This document shows, piece after piece, positions 8,899 to 16,033 of a stretch of 64,000 nt of DNA. Location: positions 62,001-126,000 of the forward strand of contig DAOUJW010000009.1 in the NCBI GenBank assembly GCA_034422115.1. The letters run 5' to 3'. A program made the position numbers and the translations under genes. How positions within the stretch are numbered: position 1 is the first letter of the stretch; every line of letters starts with the position of its first letter. The stretch comes from DAOUJW01 sp034422115 (GTDB lineage Bacteria; Chloroflexota; Dehalococcoidia; Lucifugimonadales; UBA2985). The notes under the pieces are model-generated. The model made no database searches. It worked only from the letters and a program-made list of their open reading frames with translations, and was not told the origin of the DNA.

Positions 8899-8915
8899 TC
8901 ACCATCATATCCACT

Positions 8916-8980
8916 CTACAGCGCCGTCTCTACCACCGTTATCAGCACCGTCAGGGTTACAAGGCTGAGGAGCGCGCCCG
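8916..8980 (-). pseudogene. Scar of the AEC transporter 3' end (recent copy)
   Basis: Bases 8916 to about 8976 match the stop codon and last ~20 codons of the transporter at 10189-10249 with only one or two differences, then identity stops abruptly at GAGGAGCG. The fragment has no start and cannot be expressed as a transporter. It lies exactly between the two RCC1 genes and shows that the duplication junction ran through the transporter's 3' end. Confidence 0.75.
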
Positions 8981-9065
8981 GCGCCTTTGCTTGTACCAGG
9001 GAATACGGACGGCATTCCGCAGGGCGCAGTTATACTCACAAGAGCTGCTAAAGCAGGTAGACATC

Positions 9066-10103
9066 CTATGAAGGCGGCGACGCTTGGCCGTCACCATCGT
9101 AGCCCCAGCATACGGGAGAGCCGTCTGCACGGAGGGCGCAGGTGTGCACATCGCCACTGCTGATGGAGGCGAAGGCCTCGCCGGCGGGCGGCGACGACTC
9201 GCCGTATCTATCGTTACCCCAGCAAACGGGCGAGCCGTCTGCATGGAGAGCGCAGGTGTGGAGATGGCCGCTGCTGATGGAGGCAAAGGGCTCGCCGGCG
9301 GGCGGCGACGACTGGCCGTATCTATCGTTACCCCAGCAAACGGGCGAGCCGTCTGCGCGGAGGGCGCAGGTGTGGAGACCGCCACTGCTGATGGAGGCAA
9401 AGGGCTCGCCGGCAGGGGGCGACGCTTGGCCGTATCCATCGCTACCCCAGCAAACGGGAGAGCCGTCGGGGCGGAGGGTGCACGTGTGCTCCGAGCCGCT
9501 GCTGATGGAGGCGAAGGTCTCGCCGGCGGGCGGCGACGCCCGGCCGTCCTCATCGTAGCCCCAGCATGCGGGAGAGCCGTCGAAGCGGAGGGCGCACGTG
9601 TGCCCCAGGCTGCTGCTGATGGAGGCGAAGGTCTCGCCGGCGGGCGGCGACGTTTGGCCCTGGCCGTATGAATCTCTACCCCAGCATACGGGAGAGCCAT
9701 CTGTGCGAAGGGCGCAGTTGAAATCACGGCCGCCGCTGATGGAGGCGAAGGTCTCGCCAGTGGGTGGCGAAGACTGGCCGTCACCATCATCACCCCAGCA
9801 GACGGGAGAGCCATCTGCACGGAGGGCACAGGTATGCCTGAAGCCACTACTGATGTGGGTGGAGTTGTGCGGCGGAGGAGAAGCGGCCGTTACGGGGGTG
9901 GCTGTGGCCCTCGATCCAGCGTCGGTGGCACTCACGCCATCGGCTGTCGTGGCATCCGGCGCGGCAGGTCCGGGCGTAGACGTTGGAGCCGTTTCCGGCG
10001 TTCCGGCAGGGCTGTCGTCCTGGCACGCCAGGGCAGACATGAGCATTGCAATCGCCAGGAGCGCGATAATCGGCCAGGCTATGGGCGCGCTGCGGTGAGA
10101 CAT
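9066..10103 (-). CDS. RCC1-repeat lipoprotein (copy B)
   Basis: 345 residues from the MSHRS start at 10103, chosen because it aligns with the start of copy A; an in-frame ATG eight codons upstream is less likely. Signal peptide and lipobox LMSALAC are conserved with copy A, as is the Thr/Pro-rich linker. Seven propeller-type repeats with core CALRADGSPVCWG follow. Variation between the copies is concentrated in the short loops between repeats (for example DDGDGQS, DSYGQGQT, NDRYGES), as expected if these loops make ligand contacts. Confidence 0.8.
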   Translation of the reverse strand: MSHRSAPIAWPIIALLAIAMLMSALACQDDSPAGTPETAPTSTPGPAAPDATTADGVSATDAGSRATATPVTAASPPPHNSTHISSGFRHTCALRADGSPVCWGDDGDGQSSPPTGETFASISGGRDFNCALRTDGSPVCWGRDSYGQGQTSPPAGETFASISSSLGHTCALRFDGSPACWGYDEDGRASPPAGETFASISSGSEHTCTLRPDGSPVCWGSDGYGQASPPAGEPFASISSGGLHTCALRADGSPVCWGNDRYGQSSPPAGEPFASISSGHLHTCALHADGSPVCWGNDRYGESSPPAGEAFASISSGDVHTCALRADGSPVCWGYDGDGQASPPS

Positions 10104-10142
10104 ACCTTCCCCTCCAGGAGTGGGCAAGAGTGAACGGTCAGC

Positions 10143-10171
10143 AGATTAGCATCACGCTCAGGCGTTGTCAA
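10143..10171 (-). promoter_or_regulatory. Promoter of RCC1 lipoprotein copy B
   Basis: TTGACA (10171-10166), 17-bp spacer, TAATCT (10148-10143) on the minus strand. Homologous to the promoter of copy A with changes only in the spacer and -10. Confidence 0.5.
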
Positions 10172-10188
10172 TCACCATCTTAGCCACT

Positions 10189-11097
10189 CTACAGCGCCGT
10201 CTCTACCACCGTTATCAGCACCGTCAGGGTCACAAGGCTGAGGAGCGTCCCCAGCACCACGCCGTTGGTGACAAAGGACGGCTTTGCCTGGAACTGGGTT
10301 GCCAGAATTGTGGTGAACACGGCGGTGGGCATGGCCGACACCACCACCAGGACCTGCTGCAGCAGGCCGTCGATGCCCAGGGCCAGGGTGAGCAGGTAGC
10401 CGGCCCCCGCCGAGACCACCAGCCGCAGGAAGACGGCGGCGGACAGAGACCCCACATCCTCCAGGGAGAAGCGCGTGGCCAGCTGTATGCCCAGCACCAT
10501 CAGCATGGAGGGCACGGCGGCGTTGCCCAGTATCCTGGCAGGCTCCGCTATTGGGACCGGCAGCTGCAACTCCAGCAGGTTCACGGCCAGTCCAAACGCG
10601 GTGCCGTACACCAGGGGCATACGCGTGACCGACAGCAACGCGTCCCTGATTCCAAGCCGGCTGCGGGAGGCCAGGTACACCGCCAGTGTGCCGCCCAGGG
10701 TCGCCTGGCACACAAAGAAGACCACGGCGAACTCCACTCCGGCCTCGCCGAAGGCCAGCAGCGCCACCGGCAGACCGTAGTTGCCAGCGTTCATAAACAG
10801 GGTAACCAGCATGAAAGAGCTGGTTCCCTCCCGCCCCAGGGAGAGCACACGAGCGACTACAATGGAGATCGCGTACATGGCCGCGGCAAGACATACGGTG
10901 AACAGGGCAATCTTGCCCATCTCCGCCAGGGGGATCTCCGTACTTGCCAGGGAGTTGAACACCAGGGCCGGAGCGAAGATGTAGAGGGTTATCTGGCTTA
11001 TGGAGTCGCTTGGGACGTTGCGAATCCTGCGGATCAGCGCGCCAATCCCGGCCATCAGGAACACGGGAGACACTACGTCTATGAAGATTTCAAGCAT
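10189..11097 (-). CDS. AEC (auxin efflux carrier) family transporter
   Basis: 302 residues, almost entirely hydrophobic with about ten transmembrane segments. The N-terminal MAGIGALIRR and ISQITLYIFAPALVFNSL, the central FMNAGNYGLPVALLAFGEAG and the C-terminal half beginning ILGNAAVPSMLMVLGIQLA are characteristic of the AEC family, which exports organic anions such as malate in bacteria. Its last codons were copied twice downstream between the RCC1 genes. Confidence 0.9.
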   Translation of the reverse strand: MLEIFIDVVSPVFLMAGIGALIRRIRNVPSDSISQITLYIFAPALVFNSLASTEIPLAEMGKIALFTVCLAAAMYAISIVVARVLSLGREGTSSFMLVTLFMNAGNYGLPVALLAFGEAGVEFAVVFFVCQATLGGTLAVYLASRSRLGIRDALLSVTRMPLVYGTAFGLAVNLLELQLPVPIAEPARILGNAAVPSMLMVLGIQLATRFSLEDVGSLSAAVFLRLVVSAGAGYLLTLALGIDGLLQQVLVVVSAMPTAVFTTILATQFQAKPSFVTNGVVLGTLLSLVTLTVLITVVETAL

Positions 11098-11240
11098 ACA
11101 GAGACCTTTCGCAGCAACTGGCTGAGCTGGCCGGGCAATGGAGACCCTAGAGCAAATACCCCAAATGCCGGTCTAATGTCAAGTCCCGGGTATTCTCGGG
11201 GCGTGTTGGCATTGCCAATGTTGGTCGTAATACCGCCCCT

Positions 11241-11337
11241 TTCCCGCTCATGGTGAGCTTGTCGAACCAGAGCGGGAAGACAGCAGGCGTAGTGTGCGGA
11301 CCCCGCTCACCCTTCGACAAGCTCAGGATGAGCGGCA
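11241..11337. repeat. Two REP palindromes with a CTTCGACAAGCTCAGG-type core
   Basis: TTCCCGCT (11241-11248) pairs with AGCGGGAA (11271-11278) around GTGAGCTTGTCGAACC; CCGCTCA (11303-11309) pairs with TGAGCGG (11329-11335) around CCTTCGACAAGCTCAGGA. The same core occurs near 17830 and 20450. Apart from these, the gene-free stretch 11098-11499 shows nothing recognisable. Confidence 0.6.
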
Positions 11338-11499
11338 CCGTCCTGTAATACCAAGTCCCAAGAATACAATGGCACCAATGAGATGCCTCCCAAGATAAGC
11401 AGAACTGTAATGTTTGGGCAGGCCAATCTCGTTGACATTCAAGCGGGCATACGCCTAAAATGAGGTAATCCATAGAGTGGGAGAGTAGCCCTCACTGCC

Positions 11500-12309
11500 A
11501 TGATGTCCGGTCAAATAAGCCTCTCAGAAGCCCTGACCCAGTACCTCTCCAGCCGCCAGGGGCAGGCGCGGCCGGACACGCAGCGAGAGCTTACCAAGTT
11601 CATCCGATGGGGCGGGTGGGATCGCGCCGTGTTCTCCCTGAAGCCCCACGAGGCCGCCGAGTACGGCGACTACGTGTCGTCGGAGGCGAGGCAGGACGCC
11701 GGAGACCACCTGCAGGTGGTCAAGGACTTCCTCAACTTCTGCTACAAGAGCAACTTCACCGAGACGTCCCTGGCCAAGCACATCAAGGTGCGAAAGGCCG
11801 GCCGCAAGTCCGGCTCCAAGGAGACGGCCCGCGCCGCCATCGACATTACCGAGGAAGGCTACCAGAACCTGCTGAGCGAGTTGGAGACGCTCAAGGGTGA
11901 GCGCATCACGGTAGCCCAGGAGATACGGCGAGCCGCCGCGGACAAGGACTTCCGCGAGAACGCTCCCCTGGACGCGGCCAGGGACAAGCAGGGGCTGCTG
12001 GAGGCCCGCATACGGGAGCTTGAGGACGCCGTGCAGCGCGCCCGGCTGGTGGACGGCGGAGGCTCCAGGGCCGTCGGCCCTGAGGACCGCCGCATCAAGC
12101 TGGGCAGCGTGGTCAAGCTCACGGACATCGCATCCCAGGAGGAGATGGTGTACACCCTGGTGAACGCATCGGAGGCCAGCCCCATGGACTTCAAGATGTC
12201 CGTCGCCTCCCCAGTCGGCAAGGCGCTGATGGACCACCAGGCTGGGGAGGAGGTGGAGGTGACCACTCCGCGAGGAAGCCTGCGCTATCGTATCGAAGGG
12301 GTGGACTAG
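11500..12309 (+). CDS. GreA/GreB-type transcription factor with an extra N-terminal domain
   Basis: 269 residues against about 158 for ordinary GreA. Residues ~117-190 form the Gre coiled coil and keep the acidic tip DFRENAPLDAA, with D150 and E153 matching the GreA residues that stimulate RNA cleavage in stalled polymerase. Residues ~197-269 form the FKBP-like polymerase-binding domain. The first ~95 residues (QISLSEALTQYLSS ... VVKDFLNFCYKS) resemble the SAM-like core-binding domain of tyrosine integrases, normally a DNA-binding helical bundle, joined by a basic linker (RKAGRKSGSKE). A hairpin terminator follows. The added domain may bring DNA contact to elongation control; this is an inference. 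Confidence 0.8.
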   Translation: MMSGQISLSEALTQYLSSRQGQARPDTQRELTKFIRWGGWDRAVFSLKPHEAAEYGDYVSSEARQDAGDHLQVVKDFLNFCYKSNFTETSLAKHIKVRKAGRKSGSKETARAAIDITEEGYQNLLSELETLKGERITVAQEIRRAAADKDFRENAPLDAARDKQGLLEARIRELEDAVQRARLVDGGGSRAVGPEDRRIKLGSVVKLTDIASQEEMVYTLVNASEASPMDFKMSVASPVGKALMDHQAGEEVEVTTPRGSLRYRIEGVD

Positions 12310-12342
12310 ACGCCAACCGGCAGCGCTTCCAAGCTACTACCA

Positions 12343-12366
12343 GGGCCCGATTGGGCCTTTTCTTTT
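12343..12366 (+). terminator. Rho-independent terminator after the Gre-type gene
   Basis: GGCCC-GATT-GGGCC hairpin (12344-12357) is followed by TTTTCTTTT, 35 bp after the stop codon. Confidence 0.75.
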
Positions 12367-12392
12367 ACCATTCGAACCCAACGTAGTATGAT
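12364..12392 (+). promoter_or_regulatory. Promoter for the DUF3090 gene, probably leaderless
   Basis: TTTACC (12364-12369), 17-bp spacer, TATGAT (12387-12392). The ATG at 12402 lies ten bases beyond the -10 box and no Shine-Dalgarno is visible, so the transcript should have little or no leader. Confidence 0.4.
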
Positions 12393-12401
12393 GTAGGCGA
12401 T

Positions 12402-12917
12402 ATGCCGGACGCCAGACATGATTTGGGCCGAGTGGAGAGCGTAAAGGCGGAGGCCATTGGCGAGCCTGGGCAGCGCACGTTCCGGCTGCTGGTGGACGGG
12501 CCGAAGGGCGCCGCCTGCCTGTGGCTGGAGAAGGAGCAGCTTTCCCAGCTATCGATGGCCATTCAGCAGATCATGGCGCTGTCCTCCGGTGAGACGCCGG
12601 AGGAGATACCTCCGCCTTCCGAGCGGTCCGGCCAGGGACTGGACTCGTTGGATTTCAAGGTCGGCAAGCTCAGCCTGGGCCACGCGCCACGGGCGGACCT
12701 GTTCATCATAGAGGCCCACGACCGCGAGGAGGACGAGGACGGAGACCCAACCGTGGCGTTCTGGGCCTCCCGCTCGCAGATGAAGGACCTGGCGGAGGAG
12801 GCCCGGACCGTAGTCGCCGCCGGTCGGCCACTGTGCCCGCTGTGCAGCGCGCCAATGGGGCCAGAGGCTCACATCTGCCCGCGCTCCAATGGCCACAACT
12901 CCTTCAGTTTGAGCTGA
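12402..12917 (+). CDS. DUF3090 family protein
   Basis: 171 residues. The body (FRLLVDGPKGAACLWLEKEQL; FKVGKLSLGHAPRADLFIIEAHD) and the terminal CPLCSAPMGPEAHICPRSNGH match DUF3090, known from actinobacteria and Chloroflexi. The CxxC...C pattern at the end suggests a small zinc-binding tail. Biochemical function is unknown. It lies 65 bp before an SCO1664-family gene, the usual partner, so the two probably work together. Confidence 0.8.
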   Translation: MPDARHDLGRVESVKAEAIGEPGQRTFRLLVDGPKGAACLWLEKEQLSQLSMAIQQIMALSSGETPEEIPPPSERSGQGLDSLDFKVGKLSLGHAPRADLFIIEAHDREEDEDGDPTVAFWASRSQMKDLAEEARTVVAAGRPLCPLCSAPMGPEAHICPRSNGHNSFSLS

Positions 12918-12982
12918 CGGCGCCGCCGGGCTGAGGCACAAGTCGCAGAGGGAAACCCGCACCCCAATCCTCAACAGGCGTC

Positions 12983-13723
12983 ATGAAAACAGAGAGAAGG
13001 CCGGAGACCCCCGAGGACGAGCTGAGCAGATTCCTGCTGGACGGGGTAATCTCACACCCATTGCTGATGCCACAGGGGTCAAACGACACGTTCCTGGTGA
13101 CGGTGTCCGACGGCCGGGAGGCGCGGGACGCCGTGTACAAGCCGCGCAGAGGCGAACGCCCGCTGTGGGACTTCCCGACCGGCACGCTGTACAAGCGGGA
13201 GTACGCCGCCTACCTGGTGGCCAAGGCCCTGACCTGGGACTTCGTTCCCTGCACCGTCATCCGGGACGGACCATACGGCGTAGGCTCCCTGCAGCAGTTC
13301 ATCGACGCGGACTCAGAGTCCGACTACTTCACCCTTCGTCAGGAGCGCCAGGAGGAGATTGCGCGCATAGCCCTGTTTGACCACCTGGCGAACAACGCCG
13401 ACAGGAAGGCGAGCCACTGCTTCAAGGACTGGGGCGGCAGGGTGTGGTCGATTGACCACGGCATAACCTTCCACGAGGAGTACAAGCTGAGGACGGTTAT
13501 CTGGGACTTCGTAGGAGAGCCGATAGCCGACCACCTGATGAATGAGATGTCGGCGTTCCTCACGGTCCTGAGGTCGGCCGGGGAGTTCACGCGTGAGTTG
13601 TCGGAGCTGCTGTTCCCGGAGGAGGTGGAGGCTCTGGACAGGCGGATTGAGGGCCTGCTTGAGTCCGGGCGCTACCCGGCCGCCGACCCATACAGGCGCA
13701 ACGTGCCGTGGCCCTGGTTCTAG
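12983..13723 (+). CDS. SCO1664 family (PI3/4-kinase-like) protein
   Basis: 246 residues. AVYKPRRGERPLWDFP near residue 50 and YKREYAAYLVAKALTW give the N-lobe, with the lysine expected to touch ATP. FDHLANNADRKASHC supplies a catalytic DxxxNADR motif and VWSIDHGITF a metal-binding D. This is the atypical phosphoinositide-kinase-like fold of the SCO1664/TIGR03843 family. In actinobacteria the same DUF3090-SCO1664 pair lies by the mycothiol gene mshC; no mshC is visible here. Substrate unknown. Confidence 0.8.
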   Translation: MKTERRPETPEDELSRFLLDGVISHPLLMPQGSNDTFLVTVSDGREARDAVYKPRRGERPLWDFPTGTLYKREYAAYLVAKALTWDFVPCTVIRDGPYGVGSLQQFIDADSESDYFTLRQERQEEIARIALFDHLANNADRKASHCFKDWGGRVWSIDHGITFHEEYKLRTVIWDFVGEPIADHLMNEMSAFLTVLRSAGEFTRELSELLFPEEVEALDRRIEGLLESGRYPAADPYRRNVPWPWF

Positions 13724-13809
13724 GGGGGTCTTCACAAGTCCAATCCACTCCTGCGAAGCCTGCCCCGCACTCAGATACGGAGGCGGGAGTCCACATCCCG
13801 CCCCTCCTG

Positions 13810-14031
13810 GATTCCTGCCTACGGCGATCTTTGCACAACTCAAGGCGTCAGTTCACCAGAAGCGCGACGCTGTCATTCTGAACGGAGCGCAACAGAGTGA
13901 AGAATCCAAAGCCTCTGTCTGCAAAGCTGCGATGTCCGTAGGCAAAGACCTTGGATTCTTCGCTGCGCTCAGAATGACATAGGTGCGGGGTTTGGTCACA
14001 TGTTACGCAAAGGTCTCCCTACGCAGGAATG
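13810..14031. mobile_element. MITE-like element 2
   Basis: The left end ATTCCTGCCTACGGCGATCT and the right end, in reverse complement ATTCCTGCGTAGGGAGACCT, form imperfect terminal inverted repeats continuing into TTTGCACAAC / TTTGCGTAAC. The interior (CAGAAGCGCGACGCTGTCAT onwards) is ~90% like the element at 17921-18165. No ORF of interest. With the terminator below it accounts for most of the gene-free stretch 13724-14183. Confidence 0.7.
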
Positions 14032-14120
14032 GTAGTGAAGGTGTCATTAGGCGAGATAATCATGTTTCTGACTTGTTCAGAGCATCCGTAAACTGCGCTC
14101 TCCGTAAGCCCTGCTCGCGG

Positions 14121-14161
14121 TAAACAAAAACAACCGCCCGCCCAGAGTCTGGGCGGGCGGT
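14121..14161 (-). terminator. Rho-independent terminator of the acyl-CoA dehydrogenase gene
   Basis: On the minus strand a 14-bp GC-rich hairpin (14161-14148 with 14146-14133, ACCGCCCGCCCAGA arm) is followed by TTGTTTTTGTTT. It lies 23 bp after the stop of the minus-strand gene. Confidence 0.9.
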
Positions 14162-14183
14162 GTTAATTCGAGCGGTAGGTGTG

Positions 14184-15410
14184 CTAGCTGCCCGAGGTAG
14201 TGGCCGTGGAAGGCGTGGGGGCCGCTCGCTCCTGGGTCCGGCTGATGCCGATGCGTCGGGCCAACACCACCTTGGCGATGTTGGTGCTGCCGCCGGCGTG
14301 GTTCTGCCCCGCCCTGGAGCGCTGGTTGACCTCCTGGCGACCCTCGTAGGGGACGCCCGGCTCGTTCCTGTCCAGCAGGGAGTTCATGCCCATGAGCTCC
14401 CGGGCCCGGCTGGCAATGCGCAGGCTGGACTCTCGGCCGTACACGTTGCCCACGTTGCCCTGGTAGTTGATCTCCATGTGGGCCTGGTACATCCAGTAGG
14501 TGCGCCTGAGCAGCAGGTCGTGGATGTGCGCCTCAATTACGGCGTCCATCGTGGTCTGCTGCGCTACTGAGTCACCGCCCTTGTTCTCCTTGGCGTACTC
14601 AACCATCTGGTCAACAACCTCGTCCCGGGCGAAGGCGCGGCCTCGGCCGCCGTGCTCCTGCTCAAGGCTGGTGTTGGACACCTGCCAGCCCTGGTGGTCG
14701 CCGCCGATGAGGTGGTCGCCGGGCACCCGGACGTTGTCCAGGAAGATGGCGTGCTGGTCGTGGCCGGGGAGAAGCGCCTGCTCCTGAATCGCCAGTCCCT
14801 CTGAGGGAACGGGAATCATGAAGAAGCCCAGGTTCCTGTGTCGCGGCGCGTCCGGGTCGGTCATCATGGGGCCGAAGAGGTAGTTGGGGCCATCGACACC
14901 CCACTGGGGCCTGGGCTTGCCGCTCACGAACACGTTGGAACCGGTCAGAAGCCAGTCGTCGCCGTCGCGTACTGCCGTGCTCTTGTAGTCGGCCAGGTCG
15001 GCGCCGGAACTGGGCTCCGTGAACTTCTGCCATGCGTTGACCTCAGACTTGAGCAGAGGTACAAGGAACTTCTGCTTCTGCTCCTCGGTGCCCCAGACCA
15101 GAAGCGCCGGGAAGACGAACTGGTTGGTGAAGTTGTTGGGAACCCGGAAATTCTGGAACTCCTCGGAGATAATGGTCTCATGGTCGCCGGTCAGTCCGCC
15201 GCCGCCGTACTCCTTGGGGAATGTGGGAAAGAGCCAACCCTTCTCGGCCAGCTTCTTGTGGGTCTCCCGCCAGAACACGTACTGCTCCTTGCTGAAGTCC
15301 CTGGAGTCGTAGGGCTCCTTCATATCGTTCGGGACATTCGCTTCCAGCCAGGCTCGTACTTCCTGACGGAACTCTTCCTGCTCCTTGGTATAGGGTAGTG
15401 CGAAATCCAT
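14184..15410 (-). CDS. Acyl-CoA dehydrogenase family protein
   Basis: 408 residues. It has the N-terminal helical domain (PYTKEQEEFRQEVRAWLE), the FAD-domain motif WQKFTEPSSGADLADYKSTA, DGDDWLLTGSNVFVSG, and a C-terminal helical domain that includes HAGGSTNIAKVVLARRI. These flavoenzymes form alpha,beta-unsaturated acyl-CoA and pass electrons to ETF. The substrate and the catalytic base cannot be fixed by eye. It has its own promoter and a strong terminator, so it is monocistronic. It fits the acyl-CoA chemistry of the CaiB genes near 5 kb. Confidence 0.92.
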   Translation of the reverse strand: MDFALPYTKEQEEFRQEVRAWLEANVPNDMKEPYDSRDFSKEQYVFWRETHKKLAEKGWLFPTFPKEYGGGGLTGDHETIISEEFQNFRVPNNFTNQFVFPALLVWGTEEQKQKFLVPLLKSEVNAWQKFTEPSSGADLADYKSTAVRDGDDWLLTGSNVFVSGKPRPQWGVDGPNYLFGPMMTDPDAPRHRNLGFFMIPVPSEGLAIQEQALLPGHDQHAIFLDNVRVPGDHLIGGDHQGWQVSNTSLEQEHGGRGRAFARDEVVDQMVEYAKENKGGDSVAQQTTMDAVIEAHIHDLLLRRTYWMYQAHMEINYQGNVGNVYGRESSLRIASRARELMGMNSLLDRNEPGVPYEGRQEVNQRSRAGQNHAGGSTNIAKVVLARRIGISRTQERAAPTPSTATTSGS

Positions 15411-15509
15411 TCCTTCCTTCCTTTCCTTGGGGTGACCCCTTTTTTCTCTGCCGGAGAACCTCCATCCCTGTCAGGCACGCCGAGCAGACGGGCCTTCCCC
15501 GACGCGATA

Positions 15510-15537
15510 ATTCTACCACGCCTGTTGGGGATGTCAA
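15510..15537 (-). promoter_or_regulatory. Promoter of the acyl-CoA dehydrogenase gene
   Basis: Minus-strand TTGACA (15537-15532), 16-bp spacer, TAGAAT (15515-15510), 100 bp before the start codon. Confidence 0.65.
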
Positions 15538-15606
15538 GCGCGATTATTCTGGTTCCAGGAGGTTTCATATCGGCTGGCGCGGGAAAGTTGTACAATGGAA
15601 TCTCAG

Positions 15607-16020
15607 ATGGGCGGCTTTGAGTACATGGACCACACGGCGGACGTGGGCATTGTGGCGACGGGCGAAGACCTGAAAGAGGCCTTTGCCCAGGCCGCCAGGG
15701 GCCTCTTCGATTTCATGGCGGACATGTCCGTCGTGAGAGAAACGGAGGCGTGCGACGTGTCCGTCACGGCCCCGGACAGGGATGCCCTGCTGGTGGCCTG
15801 GCTCAACGAGCTGCTCTTCCTGTGCGAGGTGGAGCATCGCTACTTCTCCCGCTTTGAGATATATGAGATGGAGGAGACGGGACTCAAGGCCCGGTGCTAC
15901 GGCGAGGGGTTCGACCCCGCCAGGCACAGGCTCAAGTCCGGTGTAAAGTCGGCAACCTACCATATGCTCCGGGTGGAGGATGGGAGCCCGGCCAGAGTCC
16001 AGGTGGTGCTGGACGTATAG
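15607..16020 (+). CDS. Archease
   Basis: 137 residues from ATG 15607. MDHTADVGIVATGEDLKEAF and ARGLFDFMADM, together with the C-terminal KSATYHMLRVEDG, are the archease signatures; the two aspartates bind the metal used to help RtcB guanylylation. An ATG at 15595 is in frame, but it lies inside a TACAAT box (15591-15596), so the second start is preferred and the message may be almost leaderless. The RtcB gene begins 13 bp downstream, confirming the functional partnership. Confidence 0.92.
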   Translation: MGGFEYMDHTADVGIVATGEDLKEAFAQAARGLFDFMADMSVVRETEACDVSVTAPDRDALLVAWLNELLFLCEVEHRYFSRFEIYEMEETGLKARCYGEGFDPARHRLKSGVKSATYHMLRVEDGSPARVQVVLDV

Positions 16021-16033
16021 GAGATGAGTTGGA

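Larger units (their letters stand above)
7659..8915. repeat. Tandem duplication unit A (RCC1 lipoprotein plus flank)
   Basis: This ~1.26-kb unit and the next (8916-10188) are direct repeats. They share the lipoprotein gene, its promoter region (CATCACGCTCAGnCGTTGTC) and the downstream flank running from CACCACCGTTATnAGC through the motif AAGAGCTGCT. Unit A is the more diverged and lies furthest from the transporter gene. Confidence 0.75.
8916..10188. repeat. Tandem duplication unit B (RCC1 lipoprotein plus flank)
   Basis: Second ~1.27-kb unit, next to the intact transporter gene. Its left edge is the transporter 3' scar; its right edge abuts the true transporter stop at 10189. See unit A (7659-8915) for the shared blocks. 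Confidence 0.75.

Noticed and set aside
8125..9671. Plus-strand open frames with repeats such as HTGEPSARRAQV and ADGGEGLAGGRRR
   Set aside because: They are antisense readings of the RCC1 repeats; the minus-strand frames have signal peptides, promoters and a known repeat fold.
7800..10000. CRISPR-like array of ~115-bp spaced near-identical units
   Set aside because: The periodicity is the protein-coding RCC1 repeats; units are too long, the 'spacers' are coding loops, and no cas genes are present.
12362..12386. Possible tRNA T-loop (minus strand GGGTTCGAATGG)
   Set aside because: No acceptor, D or anticodon stems can be drawn around it; it lies between a terminator and a promoter.
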